Source of the DNA: Bryobacterales bacterium | GTDB taxonomy: Bacteria; Cyanobacteriota; Vampirovibrionia; Obscuribacterales; Obscuribacteraceae | Length of the DNA stretch: 8,850 nt | Assembly (NCBI GenBank): GCA_903970295.1 | Contig: CAJCHQ010001023.1 | Coordinates: 1 to 8,850 of the forward strand | Direction of reading: 5' to 3' | In this document: piece after piece, positions 1 to 6,852 of the stretch | How the letters are laid out: every line of letters begins with the position of its first letter | Position numbering within the stretch: position 1 is the first letter of the stretch | Notes under the pieces: generated by a model | Told to the model about the DNA's origin: nothing | Seen by the model: only the letters and a program-made list of their open reading frames with translations | The model's database searches: none | Made by a program: the position numbers and the translations under genes

Positions 1-825
1 GTCGCCCATCATCTGGAAGTCGCGCGCACGCTCGAAAAAAGCCACTGGAGTTTCCGGATAGGCATCGATCACGGCTGTGCGATCGTCGGCATCTTTCTTC
101 GGATTTTTCAGAGTCAAATATTCTTTATTGTGCGTATGCCCGTATTCATTATTGTCTTTGAAAGGCTGGTATAGGACTTTCCTCTCTCCAGCTTGCGAAG
201 AGGTTACGACAACGCCACCATATACGGCACCAGGATAGAAGTATCCGGTTTGAGCATCGGTCGCTCTCCTCACGGCTTCGCCGTAGTCTTTGACGGCGTT
301 CTCATTGCTGCCCAGACTGACGCTGTCGGCTTTCGATTTGGATGGTGTAGGAATCGTCGGATTCAAACTGTCACCCATCTTTTGGGAATTGTAGGCTTCT
401 ATCAGTCCGGCATTCAAACGCAAAGCGCGCTCGTAATCATCGATTGCCTTGGAATCATCGCCTTGCTTGGCAAAAGCGCTACCGCGCCAGAGATAGACTT
501 GATAGTTGTCGTCTTTGACCTCGATCGCCCGGTTAAAATCACCGATCGCCAGAGGCACATCCCCAACGATGTAAAAGCATTGACCGCGGCGGAACAAGCA
601 ATTCACGTCTTTGGGGCTGTTAGCCAGGGCCTCGGTGAAAGTGGCGATTGCCTCCCGAAAACTCTTGCGCATCATCTGGTCGCACCCCTGCTCGAACATA
701 GACATCGGGGGACCGGCTTGGGCCTGGCTGCACAGGCTGAAATCGACTGATATTGCTAGAGCCAGTGCTGACGATAGTAAACCCGCCGACATCAAAACAG
801 CCCACTGACGATCGAACCTTGTCAT
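1..825 (-). CDS. Exported TPR-repeat protein, C-terminus beyond the left edge
   Basis: An open frame of 275 codons runs without a stop from an ATG at 825 to base 1, so the C-terminus is missing. The start is supported by AAGGAG six bases upstream. Residues 8-25 form a hydrophobic segment and an AQA-G site near 35-38 fits signal peptidase I cleavage, so the protein is probably exported. The Cys at 32 lacks a good lipobox. Three TPR-like helical hairpins follow at about 42-75, 76-109 and 110-144, with TPR signatures such as FREAIATFTEAL, GDVPLAIGDFNRAIE and KAIDDYERAL. Residues 150-258 are not TPR-like and are rich in Ser, Lys, Asn and Gly. A further repeat seems to begin at 261 (FFERARDFQMMGD). 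TPR domains bind other proteins; the partner here is unknown. The 189-bp gap before it suggests a separate transcript. The TPR call is firm, the role unassigned. Confidence 0.85.
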   Translation of the reverse strand, partial: MTRFDRQWAVLMSAGLLSSALALAISVDFSLCSQAQAGPPMSMFEQGCDQMMRKSFREAIATFTEALANSPKDVNCLFRRGQCFYIVGDVPLAIGDFNRAIEVKDDNYQVYLWRGSAFAKQGDDSKAIDDYERALRLNAGLIEAYNSQKMGDSLNPTIPTPSKSKADSVSLGSNENAVKDYGEAVRRATDAQTGYFYPGAVYGGVVVTSSQAGERKVLYQPFKDNNEYGHTHNKEYLTLKNPKKDADDRTAVIDAYPETPVAFFERARDFQMMGD

Positions 826-831
826 CTACCA

Positions 832-839
832 CTCCTTTT
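832..839 (-). promoter_or_regulatory. Ribosome binding site of the TPR protein
   Basis: On the minus strand AAAAGGAG stands six bases before the ATG at 825. It is one of the best Shine-Dalgarno matches in the window and fixes the start of a gene that has no stop inside the window. Confidence 0.75.
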
Positions 840-862
840 GCGGCAATATCCATAATCTGCCC

Positions 863-876
863 CTGCCCGTGGGCAG
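863..876. repeat. Short inverted repeat, CTGCCC-GT-GGGCAG
   Basis: Perfect 6-bp arms flank a 2-base centre, about 40 bases upstream of the TPR gene start. A 2-base loop is too tight for a good RNA hairpin, and no T-run follows on the minus strand, so it is not a convincing terminator. It could be a protein-binding site or chance. Confidence 0.3.
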
Positions 877-955
877 CAAAAACCGCGTCGAAATAGCTTA
901 GCGCATCAGAAGCGAGAGTGACACATTGAAGCCGACAACGCTTGACATCAAGGCC

Positions 956-969
956 GGGCGATATCGCCC
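956..969. repeat. 14-bp perfect palindrome GGGCGATATCGCCC
   Basis: A perfect 14-bp palindrome sits in the 189-bp gap between the iron permease gene and the TPR gene, about 45 bases past the former's stop. It lacks a loop and a following T-run, so it does not look like an intrinsic terminator. Its place upstream of the TPR gene would suit an operator, but nothing in the sequence names a regulator. I see no convincing promoter in this gap. Confidence 0.35.
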
Positions 970-1014
970 CCCGCACCCTGGGAGCAGCCTCCGGCGGGCA
1001 CGAAACGAGAATCG

Positions 1015-1443
1015 TTACTTTTCTTCGACGACCGCCGTCATAAGCTCGGGCGACGGAGGAATGTGACTTTCGATTGACAGGCTGCCGTGGTGCAAAGACT
1101 CATCTAAAACTGCTTTAGCCAAATTTTTGGAAGCGATGTGAATCTCCTCGAGCACATGATCGGGCGCCTCTTCAGCTTTGATGACGCGATTACTGGCACC
1201 TTCGATGGCCGCAATCAGCTCGTCCAACTTCACGTGAATCGCTTTCGTGTCGCGGTTCTGAGCCCTTTGCAAAATAAAGACCATCATGAAAGTGAACATC
1301 GTTGTCATGTCGTTGATAAACGAATGAACGCTGAACTCATGGTCATTCAGGGTAGAGGCCCAGACAAGAAACACGACAAGCGCGAAGCCGATAGCCCAAC
1401 TGCTTCCAGCTAATTTTTTCAGCTCCAGCGCGATTAAATCCAC
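1015..1443 (-). CDS. Low-affinity iron permease family protein (PF04120-like)
   Basis: This is a 142-residue inner-membrane protein. After a short amphipathic start (ELKKLAGSSWA) come two hydrophobic segments at about 16-32 and 42-58. Then follows the block that marks the family: TFMMVFILQRAQNRD near 51-65 and AIHVKLDELI near 68-77. The remaining 65 residues are a soluble, charged, Glu-rich tail ending in VVEEK. The family is named after a yeast low-affinity iron transporter, but most bacterial members are short two-helix proteins whose transport activity is unproven. The GTG start at 1443 is chosen because AGAGG lies six bases upstream, the length then suits the family, and the homologous region begins immediately. 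A TTG at 1512 would give 165 residues but has no ribosome site. It lies 77 bases after the HAD-GH65 gene and may share its transcript. The family is fairly sure, the substrate unknown. Confidence 0.8.
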   Translation of the reverse strand: MDLIALELKKLAGSSWAIGFALVVFLVWASTLNDHEFSVHSFINDMTTMFTFMMVFILQRAQNRDTKAIHVKLDELIAAIEGASNRVIKAEEAPDHVLEEIHIASKNLAKAVLDESLHHGSLSIESHIPPSPELMTAVVEEK

Positions 1444-1447
1444 CTGA

Positions 1448-1454
1448 CACCTCT
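1448..1454 (-). promoter_or_regulatory. Ribosome binding site deciding the GTG start at 1443
   Basis: AGAGGTG on the minus strand stands just upstream of GTG 1443; counted from AGAGG the spacing is six bases. No comparable purine-rich site precedes the longer TTG alternative at 1512, so this site decides the start. Confidence 0.55.
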
Positions 1455-1520
1455 GAGAATTGCCTAATCCCAGACGCAATAACAGGGGACAGGTTCCTGC
1501 TAACGGCAGCAAAAGTGCGT

Positions 1521-4500
1521 CTAGGCATGCTCGGTCGAGCTGGGACGATTTAGATTAAGAACTTTGGTCTCACCCGCATTGAGCACATAGACTTGGTCGT
1601 TGTAGCCGATGTTGATTGGCTTAGCACTGGAGTGCCAGGCCGCAACTTTGACTTTTTCCGGATCGATGTCGAAACTCAGCGACTGGCCGCGATACTTTAT
1701 TTTGAAAGAGAGTCTAAGAAGTGGTTTCGGCACGACAGGATCGATCCACAGAACATCGTCACGCATGACGATGCCAGTGAAACAGCGCTGCACGATATCG
1801 ACTGTGCCAGCCATGGCTCCCATATGAATGCCTGTGCGGGCGGTGCCGCGAGCAGCAACGTCGAAGTAATCGCTGCCCAGAGCCTCATAAAAGATTTGCT
1901 CTGACACTTCGTCGGCGTTCCAGGGTTGATCGGCATCTTCAGGCAGTGCTTGGGCTGGCAATCCTTCCCCGGTAGCTTGAGCTTTTGCAGAATTGTTTTC
2001 AGGTTTTTGCTCCCCTGGCGATTTTACTTGCCCGGGAGTCGCTAAATCTGCTTTCACTGCTGCCTCGTTTGCGCTCTTCAACGAGCAAAGAGGAATCAGC
2101 TTTGCCGCTAACAAACGATCGACACGGCATAACGCCCAGGTGTGTGCAACGCGGCTGAGGGTGGACTGGTTGGCGGTGCGCGGTATGTAGAATTGGCAAC
2201 TCTTGGCGATTGATATGGCTTCGAAGGGATAGCCCAGGCGCTCGAGCAATTGCTGCAACTCGGCCGGTGAAAAAACATAATTGAGCATCAAAACGTCTGC
2301 CTGCTTCGAGATTTTGTACTGATTGAGATAACCATCGTTATCGAAGAGTGCCTGCTGCAGCCCTGCCGGGTCGATTCTGCCATCTTTCTTCCAGGGAAAC
2401 TCGGGCAGCTCTTCATAGCCTTCGAATTGCGCAATGACACCATTTTCCATGATCGGTACGAACATCTTCCGACTGATCTGATCCCATTCCGCTATTTCCA
2501 TATCGCCCAGATTGAGCCGTGCACAAATGTGGTCACGCTGATCTTGAGGCAATTTGTCCAGAAGCTCGAGAGCGCGCGTCAGAGTCCACGTAGCCATGAT
2601 ATTTGTATACGCATTATTGTTCACCCCAGGCTCTTTGAACCCGGGATAGCCGTTATGAAATTCATCAGGACCGATGACGCCGTGGATTTCATAGCGCTGA
2701 CGCTCGGAGTTGTATTTGGAAAAGGAAGCGAAAAAGCGGGCGATTTCCAAAAGGATTTCAGCTCCGTACGAATACATGAAACTCTCGTCCATGGTCACCT
2801 GAAAATATTGCCAGACGTTAAAAGCGATCGCGCCGTTGACATGAATCTCGAGATGTGTGTAATCGCGAATCCACTTCTTTTTGTCGACCATCCACCAGTA
2901 ATTGGGCGTGCGTTCCTTGCCGTTGCTGGCACTCTGCCAGGGAAAGCATGCACCACTGGCACCTAACGATAGGGCGATCTTGCGCGCTTCCGGCAGTCTT
3001 CGATAACGATATTTGAGCAATGCTGCACTGATGTTGGGCATGCGCAAATTGATAAACGGAAAGACAAACAAATCATCCCAGAACACATGCCCCTGATAAC
3101 CTTCTCCAGTCCACCCCCGGGCCGGCACGCTGGTGTCGAGATCGACGGTGTGAGGTGAAGCAGTCTGCAGTGTGTGGAAGCTGTTCAGGTGAAGTAAAAG
3201 AGATGGAATCAGTTTTGAATATTCTTCGGTAGTTTCGACGAACAAATCGAATGCACGCCACAGACTGCGCCAGGCATTAAGATGACATTCAATCAACTGA
3301 TCGAGCGGATGCGCATCTGTCACCGCCTCGATAGCGGCTTCAGCCGGTTCGTAAATGCCACGATCGCGAGACGTATAAAGAGAAACTACTTTTTGCACAC
3401 AAAAACCCTCAGACGGCCCGAGCGTCACAACTATATCTTGAGCGACATATTCTTCTTCGACTATGTTCGCTCGCTCCGGCTGAATCACATTGCCACCCAT
3501 CAGAATCACTGTGCGTGCGGCTTCGGCCACGACCAGAGCAGAGTCAGTCGTGCGCATTTTCAACATCAGCCTGTCATCTTGCGCAGACCGCTCCAAAGGC
3601 TTGAGATGTTTCTGTTCCTGATATGTCGGATCGACGGGGTCACCGGCATTAACGACGCGCCCGTCCAATGCTGTTCGGATCGTCACCGAACCCGACCAAT
3701 TGACCGCGGTTAAAACTGCCTCGAGGCCCGCCAGATGCGAATAGCGCATGTGCACAAAACGACGTTCTCTCAACTTCGACTCTCGACCTGCCGAATCACG
3801 AAAATCGATATCACGATACAAAATGCCTTCACGCAAATTCAGACGCTGCGAAAAATTCAGAATTTCGACACGGCTCAAATCAAACCACTCACCGTCATTG
3901 ATTCGAAAGTTCAAACATAGCCAATTCGGCATATTGACCAACTCTTCGCTATCGAATCGTTCGTCGCCGAATTGCAACCAGACTGAGTTGTAACCTCCGG
4001 CGACGTAAGTGCCCGGGTAGTGCACACCATCTGCTTGCGCTTCGGATCCGGCGCCGCGTGTGCAGAATTTACCGTTGCCCAGTGCGCAGAGAGATTCGCG
4101 GCGACCTTCTTGATCGGCAATAAACTGGTCGTAAGACACGACCCAATTTGCTTCAGTGACATCCATTTCAGCCAGCGCCATCCCGCGAGAATGCTCTTCC
4201 GGGCTCCCGTCGACAGTGATTTCGGAAAGGTCCGTGACGGCGACGTCTGCACCATGCTCTATGAGCGATTGCCGATTGTCCTGGCGCGCGACGCCTATGA
4301 CTAGGGCAAAATGCCCGTTGTGACCGGACGCAACTCCGGCCTCAGCATCTTCCACAACAACAGCTTTGTCGGGCGAAACCGACAATCTGCGCGCGGCCTC
4401 CAGGAATGCATCCGGTGCCGGCTTACCTTGCAGGTTCAGCTGTTTTGCGTCGACACCATCAACAGTGGCATCGAAAAGATGTGCGAGGTTCGTCACTTTG

Positions 4501-5066
4501 AGAATCTCTGCACCATTTTTGCTGGCGGTGACTAAGGCAGTTTTGATTCCGGCGTGCCTGACTGAGCGGATCAGAGCCACTGTCGTCTCGTAAGGCTCAA
4601 CGCCATTAGTGTGAATCAAGCGCAAGAATTCATGATCTTTAGCGCGGGCGAGTGAATCAACGCTTTCCTCGTCAGGATTTTCGCTCGCTGAAGTTTCTGG
4701 CAATTTGATCCCGCGCGATTCCAAAAAGCTTTTGACCCCATCTTCACGTGGCTTTCCGTCAACGTAATCCAGATAATCTTTTTGGCTGAAGGGCTGACTC
4801 TTGTCGCCACCTCGCCTTGCCAGAAAGGCATCGAATGTCTTCTTCCAGGCCGCGAAGTGGACAGCCGCGGTGCGCGTGACAACACCATCCATGTCAAAAA
4901 GCACGGCGTCGAATTTCTCTGCACTTAACACCGATCGCTGATCATGAGCGAAGTTCTGCTGACCATCAGCGCCCTGCTTGCTATCAGCACCCGGCGTGCT
5001 AGTTGCATCCGGCTGATCGATTTTGCCATTACCACTGACGAGCTCGCCCAGGTTTTGCTTTACCAT
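1521..5066 (-). CDS. Fused HAD beta-phosphoglucomutase-like and GH65 glycoside phosphorylase/hydrolase
   Basis: A 1181-residue cytoplasmic protein with two enzyme modules. After a polar low-complexity leader (1-48), a HAD phosphatase/mutase domain spans about 50-285: nucleophile motif FDMDG with D58 and D60, motif II T180 in ALVTAS, K215 in GKPAPD, and acidic motif E239-D240. This is the beta-phosphoglucomutase-like subgroup. From about 305 to the end is GH65: a beta-sandwich N-domain; an alpha/alpha-barrel with FWDD (662-665) and the acid motif GPDEFH (799-804, probable catalytic E802); KQAD (921-924); the TGIHMGAMAGT loop (1078-1088) where family phosphorylases bind phosphate; and a small C-domain. 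GH65 phosphorylases invert, giving beta-glucose 1-phosphate, the mutase substrate, so the fusion could channel glucose from trehalose, maltose or kojibiose to glucose 6-phosphate. The glucoside is not readable, and some mycobacterial relatives act as trehalose hydrolases. Residues 990-1052 are an unusual disordered insert. The ATG has GGTGA six bases upstream. Confidence 0.93.
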   Translation of the reverse strand: MVKQNLGELVSGNGKIDQPDATSTPGADSKQGADGQQNFAHDQRSVLSAEKFDAVLFDMDGVVTRTAAVHFAAWKKTFDAFLARRGGDKSQPFSQKDYLDYVDGKPREDGVKSFLESRGIKLPETSASENPDEESVDSLARAKDHEFLRLIHTNGVEPYETTVALIRSVRHAGIKTALVTASKNGAEILKVTNLAHLFDATVDGVDAKQLNLQGKPAPDAFLEAARRLSVSPDKAVVVEDAEAGVASGHNGHFALVIGVARQDNRQSLIEHGADVAVTDLSEITVDGSPEEHSRGMALAEMDVTEANWVVSYDQFIADQEGRRESLCALGNGKFCTRGAGSEAQADGVHYPGTYVAGGYNSVWLQFGDERFDSEELVNMPNWLCLNFRINDGEWFDLSRVEILNFSQRLNLREGILYRDIDFRDSAGRESKLRERRFVHMRYSHLAGLEAVLTAVNWSGSVTIRTALDGRVVNAGDPVDPTYQEQKHLKPLERSAQDDRLMLKMRTTDSALVVAEAARTVILMGGNVIQPERANIVEEEYVAQDIVVTLGPSEGFCVQKVVSLYTSRDRGIYEPAEAAIEAVTDAHPLDQLIECHLNAWRSLWRAFDLFVETTEEYSKLIPSLLLHLNSFHTLQTASPHTVDLDTSVPARGWTGEGYQGHVFWDDLFVFPFINLRMPNISAALLKYRYRRLPEARKIALSLGASGACFPWQSASNGKERTPNYWWMVDKKKWIRDYTHLEIHVNGAIAFNVWQYFQVTMDESFMYSYGAEILLEIARFFASFSKYNSERQRYEIHGVIGPDEFHNGYPGFKEPGVNNNAYTNIMATWTLTRALELLDKLPQDQRDHICARLNLGDMEIAEWDQISRKMFVPIMENGVIAQFEGYEELPEFPWKKDGRIDPAGLQQALFDNDGYLNQYKISKQADVLMLNYVFSPAELQQLLERLGYPFEAISIAKSCQFYIPRTANQSTLSRVAHTWALCRVDRLLAAKLIPLCSLKSANEAAVKADLATPGQVKSPGEQKPENNSAKAQATGEGLPAQALPEDADQPWNADEVSEQIFYEALGSDYFDVAARGTARTGIHMGAMAGTVDIVQRCFTGIVMRDDVLWIDPVVPKPLLRLSFKIKYRGQSLSFDIDPEKVKVAAWHSSAKPINIGYNDQVYVLNAGETKVLNLNRPSSTEHA
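4965..5000. repeat. Imperfect tandem repeat, 2 x 18 bp, in the leader of the HAD-GH65 gene
   Basis: Two adjacent 18-base units match at 15 of 18 positions. On the minus strand they encode STPGAD followed by SKQGAD in the polar N-terminal leader. This looks like a small in-frame duplication in an unstructured, weakly constrained segment. Confidence 0.5.
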
Positions 5067-5072
5067 TGAAAT

Positions 5073-5077
5073 TCACC
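5073..5077 (-). promoter_or_regulatory. Ribosome binding site of the HAD-GH65 gene
   Basis: GGTGA on the minus strand, six bases before the ATG at 5066, matches the anti-Shine-Dalgarno sequence. It supports this start and inclusion of the low-complexity leader. The promoter should lie between here and the terminator at 5186, but no pair of -35 and -10 boxes there is convincing. Confidence 0.55.
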
Positions 5078-5185
5078 ATAGTAAGGGCTAAGTCACCGTT
5101 GAATCAGTCGAAACTGCTGAGTTTTCGTTCCCTGAGATTAAAACGCAGCCCCGGCTAGGCTATCGGCGCAAACGAACCATCACCG

Positions 5186-5217
5186 CAAAAGAAACGCCGG
5201 ATCTCTCGACCCGACGT
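5186..5217 (-). terminator. Rho-independent terminator after the aldehyde dehydrogenase gene
   Basis: Read on the minus strand, a 10-bp stem (ACGTCGGGTC pairing with GATCCGGCGT, two G-U pairs, otherwise Watson-Crick) closes a GAGA tetraloop of the stable GNRA type and is followed at once by TTTCTTTT. It begins about 28 bases after the dehydrogenase stop codon. Stem, loop, T-run and position all fit an intrinsic terminator, which makes the HAD-GH65 gene the first gene of its own transcript. Confidence 0.82.
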
Positions 5218-5245
5218 GACTTTCATATTTGCTCGATGAGGAGGA

Positions 5246-6745
5246 TTAGTCCTGCAAATTCACCCAAACTGATTTGATGTTTGTGTACAAATCAATCGAG
5301 TGCTTGCCCAGTTCGCGCCCGTAACCGCTCATCTTGTAGCCACCGAAAGGCACCGATACATCCAACATATTGAATGTGTTGACCCAGATCGTGCCGGCCT
5401 TGATGCGCGAAGCGAGCTTATGAGCCTTCTTCACATCACTGGTCCAAACTGCGCCCGACAAACCGAAGGTTGTCTTGTTGGCTTGTTCGGCAACGTTGTC
5501 GACGCCTTCGAAAGGAATCACTGCCAGAACTGGTCCGAAGACTTCTTCCTGAGCGATTCTCATATCGTTGTGCACTTTGGTGAAGATGGTCGGCTTGACG
5601 AAGTAGCCTTTTTCCAATTCGCCGGCTGGAGCGTCGCCGCCGCAAGCCACGTTGGCGCCTTCTTTTTTGGCGATATCGATATAGCCAAGGACGCGCTCTT
5701 GCTGCTCTTTGGAGACCTGAGGACCAATTTGGGTGGTCTCTTCAATGCCAGGTCCTTGCTTCATCTTGTTGACGCGATCGGTCAACTTGCTCATGAATTC
5801 GTCGTGAATGCCTTTCTCGAGGAACAGTCTGGAGCCTGCGCAGCAAACTTGACCCTGATTGAAGAAGATGCCCATGATCGCGCCTTTGACGGCAGCGTCG
5901 ATGTCGGCATCAGCGAAAACGATGTTAGGCGCTTTGCCGCCCAATTCCAGAGAAACGCGCTTCAAATTGCCGGCTGAAGCTTTGACGATCTCGCGACCGG
6001 TCTTGTCTTCGCCAGTGAAGGCAATTTTGTCCACGTCCATATGATTGGAGAGTGCTTCGCCGGCCGAACCTGCACCAAATCCGGTGACAATATTGACGAC
6101 ACCTTCAGGGAAGCCGGCTTCCATAACCAATTCACCGAGACGGAGCGCGGTCAATGGTGTTTGTTCGGCGGGCTTGAGGATCAACGTATTGCCGCAAGCC
6201 AGAGCCGGACCCAATTTCCAGGCTGCCATCAAGAGGGGGAAATTCCAGGGAATGATCTGGCCGATGACGCCTATCGGTTCACGCAAGGTGTAAGTAAAGA
6301 AATCGGGGTTGTTGCCGATCGTTTCGCCTTCCAATTTGGTTGCCCAACCAGCGTAATAGCGGAAGGTTTCGACCACGGCTGGGATATCGAAATAACGCGA
6401 TTCTTTGATCGGTTTGCCATTGTCTAGAGTCTCGAGTTGAGCAAACTCATCAGCGTTCTTCTCAATCAAATCGGCCAACTTGAGCATCATATTGGCGCGG
6501 TGGGTGGCCGTCAGTTTGCGCCATTTGCCTTCTTCGAAAGCTTTGCGAGCGGCTTTGACAGCCTTGTCTACATCAGCTTTGCCACCTTCGGCAACTTTGG
6601 CCAGCACTTCATCAGTGGCTGGATTACGAGTTTCGAAAGTCTTGCCTGATTCGGCATCGACGAATTTTCCGTCGATCAGCAATTTCTTGGGTTTTGCCAG
6701 GAAATCCTGGCAAAGTAATTCTTTTTTTTCTTGGACGACGGCCAC
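5246..6745 (-). CDS. NAD+-dependent aldehyde dehydrogenase (ALDH1/2-like)
   Basis: A 499-residue soluble enzyme of the ALDH superfamily that oxidises an aldehyde to its carboxylic acid. All catalytic marks are present, numbered from the GTG: PWNF with N168, LKPAEQ with K191 and E194, LELGG with general base E267, and FNQGQVCCAGSR with nucleophile C301. EEVFGP and the C-terminal PFGGYKMSGYGRELG are also intact. The Glu after KPA is the residue that in human ALDH2 contacts the adenosine ribose and favours NAD+ over NADP+. One oddity is FTGED, where most relatives have FTGST, at the nucleotide-binding turn. The GTG at 6745 is preferred because GGAGGG lies seven bases upstream and 499 residues is the usual length. 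A TTG at 6835 would add 30 residues without homology or a ribosome site. The overall sequence resembles broad-range ALDH1/2 enzymes; the substrate cannot be told. A terminator follows, so it is probably transcribed alone. Confidence 0.95.
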   Translation of the reverse strand: MAVVQEKKELLCQDFLAKPKKLLIDGKFVDAESGKTFETRNPATDEVLAKVAEGGKADVDKAVKAARKAFEEGKWRKLTATHRANMMLKLADLIEKNADEFAQLETLDNGKPIKESRYFDIPAVVETFRYYAGWATKLEGETIGNNPDFFTYTLREPIGVIGQIIPWNFPLLMAAWKLGPALACGNTLILKPAEQTPLTALRLGELVMEAGFPEGVVNIVTGFGAGSAGEALSNHMDVDKIAFTGEDKTGREIVKASAGNLKRVSLELGGKAPNIVFADADIDAAVKGAIMGIFFNQGQVCCAGSRLFLEKGIHDEFMSKLTDRVNKMKQGPGIEETTQIGPQVSKEQQERVLGYIDIAKKEGANVACGGDAPAGELEKGYFVKPTIFTKVHNDMRIAQEEVFGPVLAVIPFEGVDNVAEQANKTTFGLSGAVWTSDVKKAHKLASRIKAGTIWVNTFNMLDVSVPFGGYKMSGYGRELGKHSIDLYTNIKSVWVNLQD

Positions 6746-6752
6746 GTTGAGA

Positions 6753-6759
6753 CCCTCCA
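6753..6759 (-). promoter_or_regulatory. Ribosome binding site deciding the GTG start of the aldehyde dehydrogenase
   Basis: TGGAGGG on the minus strand lies seven bases before GTG 6745. It is a strong site and rules in favour of this start over the upstream TTG at 6835. Confidence 0.75.
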
Positions 6760-6823
6760 GAGAGACGCTTCTACCAATGTGTAATCCGCGCAGGAAGCCA
6801 ATTTGCTTCAGCGATTTGCCTAT

Positions 6824-6852
6824 ATCATGAGGCAATCGAGCACCTATCTAAA
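6824..6852 (-). promoter_or_regulatory. Candidate sigma70-type promoter for the aldehyde dehydrogenase
   Basis: On the minus strand TTTAGA (6852-6847) and CATGAT (6829-6824) are 17 bases apart, each matching four of six consensus positions. Transcription would start near 6816, leaving a leader of about 70 bases before the GTG. The -35 box falls in one arm of the palindrome at 6842-6868. This is a by-eye candidate with weak boxes; the 155-bp spacer must hold a promoter if the gene is not read through from ftsH. Confidence 0.27.

Noticed and set aside
193..750. Open frame of 185 codons on the plus strand
   Set aside because: It lies wholly antisense to the TPR gene, which has a signal peptide, recognisable repeats and a good ribosome site. 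The plus-strand product matches nothing I recognise.
620..976. Open frame of 118 codons on the minus strand
   Set aside because: It overlaps the TPR gene out of frame, has no ribosome site, and its product has no recognisable pattern.
1480..1502. Hairpin between the HAD-GH65 stop and the iron permease start as a terminator
   Set aside because: TAACAGG and CCTGCTA pair over 7 bp with one G-U and a 9-base loop, but no T-run follows on the minus strand.
1444..1512. N-terminal extension of the iron permease protein from a TTG at 1512
   Set aside because: No ribosome site precedes this TTG, and the extra 23 residues have no family counterpart. GTG 1443 has AGAGG at good spacing.
2427..2966. Open frame of 179 codons on the plus strand
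   Set aside because: Antisense to the GH65 catalytic domain, with no family resemblance and no promoter or ribosome site.
5300..5977. Open frame of 225 codons on the plus strand
   Set aside because: Antisense to the catalytic part of the aldehyde dehydrogenase. Long antisense frames are a by-product of that gene's codon use.
6746..6835. N-terminal extension of the aldehyde dehydrogenase from a TTG at 6835
   Set aside because: The extra 30 residues lie outside ALDH homology and would include the promoter region. GTG 6745 has a strong GGAGGG site and gives the usual length.
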